A stretch of DNA of 64,000 nucleotides from NCBI GenBank assembly GCA_024400955.1, contig JAKSLY010000006.1, positions 32,664-96,663 of the forward strand, read 5' to 3'. The stretch comes from Treponema sp. (lineage in GTDB: Bacteria; Spirochaetota; Spirochaetia; Treponematales; Treponemataceae). Numbering within the stretch: the first letter of the stretch is position 1; each line of letters begins with the position of its first letter. The position numbers and the translations under genes were made by a program. Below, piece after piece: positions 31,952-40,415 of the stretch. The notes beneath the pieces were generated by a model. The model was not told where the DNA came from and searched no databases. It saw only the letters and a list, made by a program, of their open reading frames with translations.

Positions 31952-33784
31952 TTATTCCTGGGAGAATATGTATTCGGTTCTTGCGCCGTACATGTTGTCG
32001 TAGTAGAAATTTTCCTGGTTCCAGCGGTTTCGGATGGCAAAGAAACTTCGCGGGCAGACAAGGTAGATTACGGGGCACTGCTCGAGGATTATCTGCTGGT
32101 ATTCGTCCCAGTAGGCCTTTGCTTTCTGGCGGTCCAATGTGTAGCTTGCCGTGTTGTACAGCCAGTCCACCCTTGCTTCCCAGTCGGTTGCAGGTTTTTG
32201 CTGGAGGGGATGCCACAGGTGCAGGTTGCCTCCGGATACCCACACGTTGCTGCCCTGTGACGGGAAGATGCTTCCGCCCGAAAAGCCGATGATCAGTGAC
32301 TGCCAGTCGTAGGTTGCCGTCAGCATTTCCACAATTTTCTGGAAGTCAGTCTGGCGCACGTTGAGCTTGATTCCGATGGACTGGCATTCGTCTGCAATGA
32401 TCTGTGCGATGTCGCTTGTGGTGGAGCTTGCGGAATTTATTGTCATGTCGAATTCAACTGCCTGGCCTTCGCTGTCGCGGAGTATTCCATCCTGGCCCAG
32501 GACAAAGCCTGCGGAGCGTAGAAGTTCCAGTGACCTGTTCCTGTCGTAGCGGTACTTCAGGTTTATGGTTTCGTCGTAGAATGCGTTGGGCGGTGCAAAG
32601 AATGTGTACAGGGGGTCTGCAAGGCCGCGGTAGGTCTGGGTGATGATGCGCTCGCGGTTCAGGATGCAGCTCATGGCCTGGCGGAATTCCTTTTTGCAGA
32701 ACCACTTGTAGTAACCCTGGTCGCTGTTTTTTGGGTTCTGGTTGAATGACCAGAATGATGCGCTGAATGATCCGTCGGCCCTGTATACGCTGTAGTCATT
32801 CTTCTGAGAATTTACAACCTCGTCGATTTCTTCCGGGCGTGGGGCGTAGGTTTCTAGTTTGCCCTGCCTGAAGAGAAGGTAGTCCGTGTTCTGGTCGCCT
32901 ACGATGTGGCAGATCATGGTGTCCACGTAAGGTATGGATTTTCCGTTGGCGTCCTTTTCCCAGTGGTTTGGGTTCCGCTTGTAGACCAGGCGCTGGGCCG
33001 GCTTGTATTCGGAGAAAAGCCACTTGCCGCAGGAAGGAATCTGGGCCGGGTCGTCGGATGTGCGGAACAGGTCCTTTACGCCTTCCACTCCCTGCTTTTC
33101 CTTTGCCTCCCTGTAGATGAAGCCCGGCTTTATGGAACAGTTGGTCGATAGCAGGGGCTCTGCAATGATTCTTGGAAAGATAAAGTCAAACCGCCTGTCG
33201 TCAATTCTTATGCAGTCCACATGTCCTTCGCCGCCGTCTTCAAGTTCCACAAACTGGCCGCTGTAGCCTGAACTTTGGAATGCCGGGTCGCCTTCTATCT
33301 CGTTGTACCAGAACACTATGTCGTCGCTTGTTACAGGTACTGTTTCCTTTTTTCCCTGCCATGACCACACAAGGCCTTCCCTGAGGGTGTAATGGACGGT
33401 CAGGGTTCCGGCTGCCTCGTCGGTTTCGATTTCGTAGTAGGCGGCGCGGGGAAGCCACTGGCGGGTGATGGCGTCATAGTCCACGAGCCATTCGCTTGTC
33501 TGCTCGATGATGCCGGTGGAAGTTCCGTCACGTTCTGCAATCAGGTGGTTGAATGTCTTTGGATCCTGGAGGATTGAATCGTTCCATGTGCCGCCGGATT
33601 TTCCGGGAACAAAGGATTCCCCCTTAAAGGGCTTGTACCTGGTGCGCTCGATCAGGTGCTGGCCTGCGTGGGAGCGGTAGTCTTCAATTTCTGCCAATGA
33701 CATTTCTGGAGTTTTCTGGCCGCAGGAACATAGCATTGCCAGGGCGGCAGCTGCCACAAGAGTCGGCATGGTTTTATGGAACAT
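31952..33784 (-). CDS. oligopeptide ABC transporter substrate-binding lipoprotein
   Basis: A 610-residue family 5 extracellular solute-binding protein. The signal peptide ends in a lipobox (LCSCGQK near residue 16), so it is anchored to the outer face of the cytoplasmic membrane. Family features include the KTFNHLIAERDG and VHYTLREGLVWSWQGKKETV segments near 80-150. The ATG at 33784 follows GGGGGG; the TTG at 33808 is rejected. The length exceeds that of most OppA proteins. It is the only binding protein in the window. The matching permease and ATPase genes lie about 5.5 kb away at 39312-43454 on the opposite strand, a split arrangement. Confidence 0.87.
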   Translation of the reverse strand: MFHKTMPTLVAAAALAMLCSCGQKTPEMSLAEIEDYRSHAGQHLIERTRYKPFKGESFVPGKSGGTWNDSILQDPKTFNHLIAERDGTSTGIIEQTSEWLVDYDAITRQWLPRAAYYEIETDEAAGTLTVHYTLREGLVWSWQGKKETVPVTSDDIVFWYNEIEGDPAFQSSGYSGQFVELEDGGEGHVDCIRIDDRRFDFIFPRIIAEPLLSTNCSIKPGFIYREAKEKQGVEGVKDLFRTSDDPAQIPSCGKWLFSEYKPAQRLVYKRNPNHWEKDANGKSIPYVDTMICHIVGDQNTDYLLFRQGKLETYAPRPEEIDEVVNSQKNDYSVYRADGSFSASFWSFNQNPKNSDQGYYKWFCKKEFRQAMSCILNRERIITQTYRGLADPLYTFFAPPNAFYDETINLKYRYDRNRSLELLRSAGFVLGQDGILRDSEGQAVEFDMTINSASSTTSDIAQIIADECQSIGIKLNVRQTDFQKIVEMLTATYDWQSLIIGFSGGSIFPSQGSNVWVSGGNLHLWHPLQQKPATDWEARVDWLYNTASYTLDRQKAKAYWDEYQQIILEQCPVIYLVCPRSFFAIRNRWNQENFYYDNMYGARTEYIFSQE

Positions 33785-33845
33785 TTTTCCCCCCGTTTCC
33801 CAATTCAATTTGAAATTTGAATTTCCGCTAATATTATAGAAGCAT

Positions 33846-33874
33846 TTGATTCATTTTTCAAATATCTGTAATAT
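33846..33874 (+). promoter_or_regulatory. sigma-70-type promoter of pncB
   Basis: TTGATT at 33846-33851 and TAATAT at 33869-33874 are 17 bases apart. The start codon lies about 80 bases after the predicted start of transcription. Called by eye. Confidence 0.5.
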
Positions 33875-33962
33875 AGTAGGGACGCGGTGTGCTTAGCAGA
33901 TGCTGTCTATTCACTCTGGAGAAAACGTCATTCACAATTCAATTTATTTTTTGGAGTTTGAA

Positions 33963-35408
33963 ATGCATTCAACAGTAAGCAAAAGCGCACTTTTTACGGA
34001 CTTTTATGAGTTGACCATGGCCCAGGGTTACTGGAAGAACAACATGGACGATCAGGTTGTCTTTGACATGTTCTTCCGCCGCCAGCCATTTAACGGTGGG
34101 TTCAGCATCTTTGCAGGCATCGAGACCCTTCTTGATTCCCTGGAAGACTTTACCTTTGATGAAGAGGAAATTGCATACCTTCGCGAGCAGAAGATCTTTG
34201 AGGAAGGATTCCTTGACTACCTGAAGAACTTTAAGTTTACGGGCGACCTTTATTCCTTTGAGGAAGGTTCCATCATTTTCCCCCAGGAACCTCTCGTAAG
34301 AATTCACGCAAACCTTATCGAGGCCCAGATCATCGAAGGCCTTGTCCTTAACCTCTGCAACTTCCAGAGCCTTATTGCCACAAAAACCGCACGCGTATGG
34401 CTTGCTGCAAAGAAGGGCAACGTCATGGAATTTGGACTTCGCCGCGCACAGGGGCCTGACGGTGCCATGGGTGCAACAAGGGCTTCCTACATTGGTGGGG
34501 CTGCAGGTACGAGCAATACCCTGGCCGGAAAAATCTACGGCATTCCTGTAATGGGTACCATGGCCCACTCATGGGTTATGTCTTTTCCAAGTGAACTTGA
34601 AGCCTTTGAAGCATACGCAAAGATTTACCCGGACAAGACCGTGTTCCTTATCGACACTTATGATACCCTCAAGAGCGGAATCAAGAACGCCATCAAGGCA
34701 GGTGCAAAGCTTGTTGAACAGGGATACAACTTTGGCGTTCGTCTTGACAGTGGCGACATGTCTTACCTTACAAACGAAGTCCGCAAGGAACTGGACAAGG
34801 CCGGTTTCCCTCAGGCTTTCATCTGCGTTTCCAATGACCTTACGGAAGAAATCATCGAGACTTTGGTGCAGCAGAATGCACCCATTGCAAGCTGGGGCGT
34901 TGGTACCCACATGGTTACCGGCGGAACTGAATCAAGCTTTACCGGCGTATACAAGCTTGCAGCAAAGAAGAAGGGCGATGAATTTGTGGCAGCAATGAAA
35001 TTCAGCGACAACCCTGCAAAGAATACAAACCCTGGAATCAAGAACGTATGGCGCCTTTACGACGAGAGCGGAATGGCACGTGCAGACATCCTTTCCCTTA
35101 ATGATGAGGAAATCCAGCCGGGCCAGGACTACCGCTACTTCCATACCATGGTTGACTACAGGCAGTTTTCCTACAAGGCAGCAAAGGTTGTGCCCATGCT
35201 CAAGAAAAGGCTTGAAAACGGAAAGCGCACGGAACCACGCCCAAGCGATGCAGAAATCCTCAAGCAGAGCCGCCGCCGCATGATGGAACAGATTGAAACC
35301 CTTGATCCGTCATACAAGCGCATTCTTAATCCTCATATCTACAAGGTTTCCATGACGGAAAAACTCAAGGACCTTAAGCTTGCCTTCATCAAGGCAAACA
35401 TCCGCTAA
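33963..35408 (+). CDS. pncB: nicotinate phosphoribosyltransferase
   Basis: Converts nicotinate and PRPP to nicotinate mononucleotide in NAD salvage, in the cytosol. The 481-residue product has the family's opening LFTDFYELTMAQGY near residue 10. It also has EFGLRRAQGPDGA near 158 with the PRPP-site residues, the GTMAHSWVMSF histidine region near 199, and NFGVRLDSGDMSYL near 257. The ATG at 33963 has GGAG 8 bases upstream; an in-frame start at 33900 would add an unlikely leader. It stands alone, divergent from the binding-protein gene, and overlaps the converging gene at 35405 by 4 bases. Confidence 0.93.
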   Translation: MHSTVSKSALFTDFYELTMAQGYWKNNMDDQVVFDMFFRRQPFNGGFSIFAGIETLLDSLEDFTFDEEEIAYLREQKIFEEGFLDYLKNFKFTGDLYSFEEGSIIFPQEPLVRIHANLIEAQIIEGLVLNLCNFQSLIATKTARVWLAAKKGNVMEFGLRRAQGPDGAMGATRASYIGGAAGTSNTLAGKIYGIPVMGTMAHSWVMSFPSELEAFEAYAKIYPDKTVFLIDTYDTLKSGIKNAIKAGAKLVEQGYNFGVRLDSGDMSYLTNEVRKELDKAGFPQAFICVSNDLTEEIIETLVQQNAPIASWGVGTHMVTGGTESSFTGVYKLAAKKKGDEFVAAMKFSDNPAKNTNPGIKNVWRLYDESGMARADILSLNDEEIQPGQDYRYFHTMVDYRQFSYKAAKVVPMLKKRLENGKRTEPRPSDAEILKQSRRRMMEQIETLDPSYKRILNPHIYKVSMTEKLKDLKLAFIKANIR

Positions 35409-35812
35409 CCATCAGACATAAAGCCATCGATGACCCGGCAGTAACGCTCAAAGTCAAAGATGGTTTTTTCATTTGTGCACGATCCGTTTTCCTTGTTGCG
35501 CGTGAACCAGTAGGCAGCCTTGCTTATTCCGCGGGAAAAGGCGGTCTGCGCCCTGGGATCATTGTGGACGATCAGCGCATGGCTGCCGGGAATTTTCTTG
35601 ACTATCTCGTAAGGATTGCATTCTTCGCACATGACGGAACCAAAATCAACCACAAGGCAGTCGATTTCCCATGGAAACAGGAGAACCGCTGCCGCATAAA
35701 AAGCCTCTGGTTCATAAAAAACAATGATCTCATCAAAACAAGCGCTTTCAAAACTGGATCTGGCCTCAAACCTTTTTCCAGTTCTTCGCCTTGTCAGAAG
35801 GAGAACTGCCAT
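35405..35812 (-). CDS. hypothetical protein, last gene of kinase operon
   Basis: Not recognised. The 135-residue product has alternating strands and helices (CFDEIIVFYEPEAFYAA, then IDCLVVDFGSVM) that recall a receiver-like alpha/beta fold, but a matching set of acidic residues is not clear. Its start codon lies next to the stop codon of the Ser/Thr kinase gene, so it is translated from the same message. It may be a substrate or partner of that kinase. Its 3' end overlaps pncB on the opposite strand by 4 bases. Confidence 0.6.
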   Translation of the reverse strand: MAVLLLTRRRTGKRFEARSSFESACFDEIIVFYEPEAFYAAAVLLFPWEIDCLVVDFGSVMCEECNPYEIVKKIPGSHALIVHNDPRAQTAFSRGISKAAYWFTRNKENGSCTNEKTIFDFERYCRVIDGFMSDG

Positions 35813-37648
35813 TTATTTTTTTCTCATGGCTCCGTTTATGAAAAGTTCATCCTGGTACCAGTCTATCCGCAGGCTAAAGTATTCGTCGTAATATCCTTCG
35901 CTTGTAATGAGGAACTTGTAGACTGTTCCTGTCGTAAGCTTTGAAAAGTCCACCTTGCGCACGTCGGTCCACTTGGAGCCGTTAAGGATGAGGTACCTGG
36001 CCTGGCCGGAAATGTCGGAACCTGTTGCCTCGTCTACGGCAGAAAAAATCACCTTGAGCTTGCGGCTTGCATTCTTGAGGAAGTCCACCCTAAAGTTCTG
36101 GCTTTCCCTGCCAACGGTAAAACTCTTCCACCAGACGTATGGGCCTTCTGCAATCTTGACGCGGTAGTTGCCGGGCTTAAGGTACACGGGCTTAATTGAA
36201 TAGACTGAATTTTCGGCGGCCCCGGATGCACTTGCGGCGGCCCCGGATGCACTGGATGCCCCTGCGGTTTTACCAGCAGTTTCGGATGCACTGGATGCAC
36301 CTGCGGTTCCAGTACCACTTGCGGTTCCAGCATCACTTGCAGTTCCAGCATCGGGAATAAAAATTCTTCTCGTGCCGGCCACTTCTGGAATGTCACCGCC
36401 ATCGTTCACAAAGAAAAAGGCATGGGCCGGAATGTCCGCATCAACGCTGGCTGTAACCGGCATCTCCATGGAAATGGTGACCGGAGTATACCATGAACGC
36501 AAAATCGTCCTGTGGACAAGACCTGCCTTCCATGCAGAAACTGCACCGTAAACTGCAAGAACGGCACAAGCTGCAGCCAGGGCAAACCTCTTGGCCCGCA
36601 GGTTCTTCTGCTCGTAAACCGGATATGTAATCCTTGCCTTGGAAATTATGGACTGGGCAAGGCTGACCCTGATTGCATGGGTATCGTACTTGGAAAGGTA
36701 AAACCTGATCCTTGCAATGACAGGCTCGATGGAACGGAACCTCTTGGAAGCATCCGGCCTCATCATCCTTGCAATAAGCCTTGCAACGGAAGAAGGAACC
36801 TTCGGATTAATCTTCCTGATTGGAATGCACTTTCCCTTCCTGATTTTTTCAATGGTCTCTGGAGCCATGTCGCCTGCATAAGGCTTCCTGCCTGTCACCA
36901 TCTCGTAAAGCATGACGCCCAGGGAATAGATGTCTGCCCGCTGGTCAACGCTGCTTGAATCCATGAGCTGCTCCGGAGACATGTAGGCTGGAGTACCCAG
37001 GGTGGAACCTGCCTGGGTAATGCCTGCAGCGGTATCGGCAGAAACGACGGTGCGTGCATTGGCCCTGACCGGAATGTCGCTTTCCTTTTCATCGCTGGCA
37101 ATGCCAAAGTCTGCAAGCTTGACCTCACCGCGCCTGGAGATTAGGATGTTCCCCGGCTTGATGTCGCGGTGGACGATTCCCTTGGAATGGGCAATCTTAA
37201 GCCCAAGGCAGGCATCAAGGATGACAAGGAGTGCAAGCTCCGTCGGAATCACGCTCTGCTTTTCAATAAGCTTGTCCAGCGACATGCCTTCAACGTATTC
37301 AAGGACAATGTAGTTTGACCGGCCTTCCGTAAAGTAGTCAAACATGCGCACAACGTATGGGCTGGAAATGTCGCTAAGGATCCTTGCCTCGCGCTTGAAC
37401 CGTTCCTTGATGGAAGCCCCGCCGTTCTTAAGGACAAGCTTCTTTATTACAACCTTGCGCTTAAGGTCAGGATGGGTGGCAAGAAAAACGGCCCCCATGC
37501 CGCCGGAAGCAATCTTAGTACAGCTTTTATATTTTCCAATGGTCTCAGGAACTGCGGTTCTTCTTTCCGCAGAAGTCTTTTCCGTTCCGGCCCTTGCAAC
37601 AACAGTTTTGGCCGCATCAGTCTTTGCCATAATAGTTTTATCTGCCAT
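35813..37648 (-). CDS. transmembrane serine/threonine protein kinase (PknB-like)
   Basis: A 611-residue Hanks-type kinase. The cytosolic kinase domain covers about residues 38-315: glycine loop IASGGMGAVF, Lys69, HRDIKPGN with Asp162, DFG with Asp180, and GTPAYMSPEQL. One membrane helix lies near 356-373. Outside the membrane is a beta-rich region interrupted by a Gly/Ala/Ser/Thr linker of about 50 residues near 440-490, built from short repeats such as GTASDAGTAS. The first 35 residues are rich in Thr and Lys and could be autophosphorylated. It follows the phosphatase gene by 3 bases and precedes a small unknown gene. It is likely a cell-envelope sensor. Confidence 0.9.
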   Translation of the reverse strand: MADKTIMAKTDAAKTVVARAGTEKTSAERRTAVPETIGKYKSCTKIASGGMGAVFLATHPDLKRKVVIKKLVLKNGGASIKERFKREARILSDISSPYVVRMFDYFTEGRSNYIVLEYVEGMSLDKLIEKQSVIPTELALLVILDACLGLKIAHSKGIVHRDIKPGNILISRRGEVKLADFGIASDEKESDIPVRANARTVVSADTAAGITQAGSTLGTPAYMSPEQLMDSSSVDQRADIYSLGVMLYEMVTGRKPYAGDMAPETIEKIRKGKCIPIRKINPKVPSSVARLIARMMRPDASKRFRSIEPVIARIRFYLSKYDTHAIRVSLAQSIISKARITYPVYEQKNLRAKRFALAAACAVLAVYGAVSAWKAGLVHRTILRSWYTPVTISMEMPVTASVDADIPAHAFFFVNDGGDIPEVAGTRRIFIPDAGTASDAGTASGTGTAGASSASETAGKTAGASSASGAAASASGAAENSVYSIKPVYLKPGNYRVKIAEGPYVWWKSFTVGRESQNFRVDFLKNASRKLKVIFSAVDEATGSDISGQARYLILNGSKWTDVRKVDFSKLTTGTVYKFLITSEGYYDEYFSLRIDWYQDELFINGAMRKK

Positions 37649-37651
37649 GAA

Positions 37652-38674
37652 TCATTTATCTCCAAGTATTATGAAATCTTTTTTTGGATTGAATTTCTTC
37701 CCGGGCACAACGTATGCTGCGTTCATCTGGGAAGGATTGTGCAGCTGAAGGTACTGTCCTTCCTGCCGCAATGCAAAAATGCTGTCCCTGACCGGACGGT
37801 GCCCGCCAAACCACAGGATGCCGCAGGGCTTTGCGCATGGGTTCAGTTCAGCAAGGTATCGGCTGCATGTGGAATCCATCACTTCATCATTCTGCGTCCA
37901 TGTAAGGCCGTGAACAACCTGCGGATTGGACCTGCAGTTAATGACCCTGGACCTGGAAAATGGCTCAAGGGGTTCCGCGTGGCTTGCACCAAAGGAATCA
38001 AAAACCGCGCACAGGGGAAGGGATTTTTCCCAAAGGGAAAGCAGGTGCAGGATGACGTCGCCATAAACCTGCCTGATAAAGTCGCAGCACATCTGCCCTT
38101 CCTGAACAAACTTGCGGAAGGAATGGTTGCCGCCCGAGTCCTCGTTGGTAATGTTCTCGTGGTTCCCCTTCAGCAGGTGAAAGCAGTTGGTAAAGGCTGC
38201 CTTAAGCTTCATGGCAATGCGGATGACGGCAAGGTTCTCCTTCATCTCCTGCTGCATGGAAGGCCCGGCATAAACGTCCATGACCCAGTCGTCGTAGCTT
38301 GCAAGCCACCGCTCCAGGCCCCGTTTTTCCGAGTGAACGTAGTCACCAAGGCAAAGAACAATCAGTTCTCTTCTATTTAACAGCTCAAGAACCGAGCCTC
38401 CGCCCGCCAGCCTAAAGTCCATGAGGCGCAGCAGAAAATCCGTTCTGCCGTGAATGTCGGGAACAATGATGACGGGACAGTTTTGGCCGGAAAAATCAAG
38501 AAGACCTCCCGGACATCCATTGTCGTCAAGAGGCCTGTAGAGAGTCTTTTCGTTTTCAAGAAGGGTAATGCCCCTGTCCAGGAATTCCTGCAGTTCTTCT
38601 TCTTCCGGAAGATCAGATTCAGCAGTCCGCCAAAGGTCTTTCCTAAATTCCTCAAGTTCTTCCGGAGAAAACAT
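37652..38674 (-). CDS. metallophosphoesterase, PPP-like protein phosphatase
   Basis: A 340-residue calcineurin-like phosphoesterase. The metal-binding motifs are in order: VPDIHGR near residue 73, CLGDYVH (the GDxVDR position), LLKGNHEN near 165, SHAEP near 231, and FGGHRPV near 290. The order and spacing fit the PPP family of serine/threonine phosphatases, although His replaces the usual Asp-Arg in GDYVH. No signal peptide is seen, so it is cytosolic. It lies between the FHA gene (11-base gap) and the kinase gene (3-base gap) and probably reverses the kinase's phosphorylations. Confidence 0.82.
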   Translation of the reverse strand: MFSPEELEEFRKDLWRTAESDLPEEEELQEFLDRGITLLENEKTLYRPLDDNGCPGGLLDFSGQNCPVIIVPDIHGRTDFLLRLMDFRLAGGGSVLELLNRRELIVLCLGDYVHSEKRGLERWLASYDDWVMDVYAGPSMQQEMKENLAVIRIAMKLKAAFTNCFHLLKGNHENITNEDSGGNHSFRKFVQEGQMCCDFIRQVYGDVILHLLSLWEKSLPLCAVFDSFGASHAEPLEPFSRSRVINCRSNPQVVHGLTWTQNDEVMDSTCSRYLAELNPCAKPCGILWFGGHRPVRDSIFALRQEGQYLQLHNPSQMNAAYVVPGKKFNPKKDFIILGDK

Positions 38675-38685
38675 CTTGTCTGCGT

Positions 38686-39030
38686 TTATCCCATGATAAG
38701 GTTAGCGGAACCGATGGTAATCTTGTCGCCGGCGTTAAGCTTAACGTACTTATCTGGAGAAATCCTCACGCCGTTAAGGAATGTGCCGTTGGTGCTCTTT
38801 TCGTCCTTAAGAAAATATGCATCCCTGATCTTCTGGATGATGCAGTGGTGGCGGCTTGCAAGCTTGGAATCAATGATGACGTCGTTGTCCGATTCCCTGC
38901 CAAGGGTGATTTTTGCCGCAATCTGAATCTTTTTCTTGTTGAAAACCAAATATGAAACCTGCTGGGACTCTGCAATTCTGTCAAGGTGCTTGCCCAGTGG
39001 ACTTGAGTTAACTATAGTTGTGTCTGCCAT
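38686..39030 (-). CDS. FHA-domain protein
   Basis: A 114-residue forkhead-associated domain, a phosphothreonine-binding reader. The key residues are present: ITLGRESDNDV with the phosphate-binding Arg, LASRHHCII with Ser-Arg-His, and STNGTFLNG. The short N-terminus has TTIVNSS, a possible phosphorylation site for the kinase encoded downstream. The ATG at 39030 is chosen; an in-frame TTG at 39057 has a better-placed GAAG and cannot be ruled out. It is the first gene of the FHA-phosphatase-kinase operon, a complete writer, eraser and reader set. Confidence 0.87.
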   Translation of the reverse strand: MADTTIVNSSPLGKHLDRIAESQQVSYLVFNKKKIQIAAKITLGRESDNDVIIDSKLASRHHCIIQKIRDAYFLKDEKSTNGTFLNGVRISPDKYVKLNAGDKITIGSANLIMG

Positions 39031-39131
39031 AAAAAAATTATAAAACTCTTCAGCCAATTTTTAAAGGAATTTCTGGGGCAAATTTCAAAAAACCGTGGCT
39101 TTTTGCAGGAACTTAAGGTTTTTTACTATAC

Positions 39132-39270
39132 GGGCGTTCGGTACTCGCTCCGCTCCTGCCGGCGGGCTGCTCCGGGTTCCGGCCTTCGCCTCCAGCCGCT
39201 TCCTTCCTCCGTTCCCAGGGGTCACTCCGTCAGTCCAGTGGCCGCTCCGCGCCCTGCGTATCCCTAACGC
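39132..39270 (-). repeat. GC-rich mosaic repeat, copy 2
   Basis: Minus-strand copy of the element at 31833. The 28-base block starting GCGTTAGGGATACGC and the roughly 32-base block starting TGGAGGCGAAGG are identical to copy 1, but the first spacer is about 48 bases instead of 18 and the last segment differs. It ends in AACGCCC as copy 1 does. It fills the gap between the FHA gene and the permease gene. Confidence 0.8.
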
Positions 39271-39311
39271 GTCCCCCTAAAAAACATATCCCTTTCTGCC
39301 GAAAATATGGC

Positions 39312-40415
39312 ATGAGTCTGTTTACAAAAATTCAGTCTACGGTCGTATATCCCTGGACTGTATTCCGCAAGAAGATGCCCCTTTTTTCCTACATTACGGG
39401 GCGCCTTTTTACCATGGTATTCCTCCTGTATGTCCTGGGCTTTGCCCTTTTTGGCCTCATGGAACTTGCACCGGGCGACATCGTTGACCAGATGATAAGC
39501 CAGCAGATCATGGCCCAGTCGGAAGGTGGCAGGGGAGTGCGTAAGGGCGGTACAACCCAGGACCAGGGTTTTACTGCAGACCAGGAAAAGCTCCTCAGGG
39601 AAGAACTGGGACTGGACAAGCCCTTTTACGTGCAGTACGGTTCCTGGCTCAAGCGGGTTGTCATTCATCATGACCTTGGGACAAGCCTCATAAGCCGTGC
39701 CCCCGTCAGCTTCCTCATCCGTTCAAGAATCGGCAATTCCGTAGTATACAGCCTTATTTCCCTCTTTTTTGTCACAACCTTTTCCTTTGCCCTGGGCGTA
39801 TATTTTTCCAGCAAGGCCGGCACCAAGACCGATGTGGCCGTTTCCTTTGTGGGACTTTTTTTCCTGGCCTTTCCTTCCATGCTGCTGCTTATCCTGATGC
39901 AGCTTTTTGCCTCCGTCACGGGCATTTTCCCGGTTACGGCTTATCCTGACTTTCCCATGAGCGACGGATTCTTCCGTTTCTGCGCAAGCTATGTTCATCA
40001 TATAGCATTGCCACTTTTGGGCGGATTTTTGTGCAGCGTAGGTTCCACCATGAGGATGATACGTTCCACCATGCTTGACCAGATCGGCATGCCATACATC
40101 ATGGCCCTCCGTGCCCGCGGCATCAGCGAAAGGCGCGTTTACTTTAACCATGCATTCCGCAACACCGTAAATCCCTACATTACAGGCAGTGCAAACCTTT
40201 TGGCCTCTATTTTCAGCGGCAACCTGATCTTTGAGATCATCTTTGCATATCCCGGCATCGGGCGCCTTACCTATGAGGCCATAACCCAGCAGGATGTAAA
40301 CATTGTCCTTGCAGACACCATGTTCATCTCGGCCCTTGTCCTTGTTGGCATGGTCGTTTCGGACATTCTCCTTGCAGTCTTTGACCCGCGCATTCGTTAC
40401 GGAGCTGAATCATGA
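39312..40415 (+). CDS. oligopeptide ABC transporter permease (DppB/OppB-like)
   Basis: A 367-residue inner-membrane permease of the binding-protein-dependent peptide transporter family. The first helix (LFTMVFLLYVLGFALFGLM) is followed by MELAPGD, typical of OppB. A periplasmic loop and five further helices follow. The cytosolic coupling loop is seen as MALRARGISERRVYFNHAFRN near residue 274. The gene overlaps the next one by 4 bases (ATGA). No clear ribosome site precedes the ATG at 39312, and an internal ATG at 39375 is an alternative start. The cognate binding lipoprotein is probably the one at 31952. Confidence 0.88.
   Translation: MSLFTKIQSTVVYPWTVFRKKMPLFSYITGRLFTMVFLLYVLGFALFGLMELAPGDIVDQMISQQIMAQSEGGRGVRKGGTTQDQGFTADQEKLLREELGLDKPFYVQYGSWLKRVVIHHDLGTSLISRAPVSFLIRSRIGNSVVYSLISLFFVTTFSFALGVYFSSKAGTKTDVAVSFVGLFFLAFPSMLLLILMQLFASVTGIFPVTAYPDFPMSDGFFRFCASYVHHIALPLLGGFLCSVGSTMRMIRSTMLDQIGMPYIMALRARGISERRVYFNHAFRNTVNPYITGSANLLASIFSGNLIFEIIFAYPGIGRLTYEAITQQDVNIVLADTMFISALVLVGMVVSDILLAVFDPRIRYGAES

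Noticed and set aside
31860..32290. Plus-strand frames of 143 and 170 residues over the binding-protein 3' end
   Set aside because: They are shadows of the minus-strand binding-protein gene extended through the GC-rich repeat.
36200..36360. Tandem DNA repeats taken as a mobile or CRISPR-like array
   Set aside because: The repeats are short, imperfect and in frame, and encode the Gly/Ala/Ser/Thr linker of the kinase.
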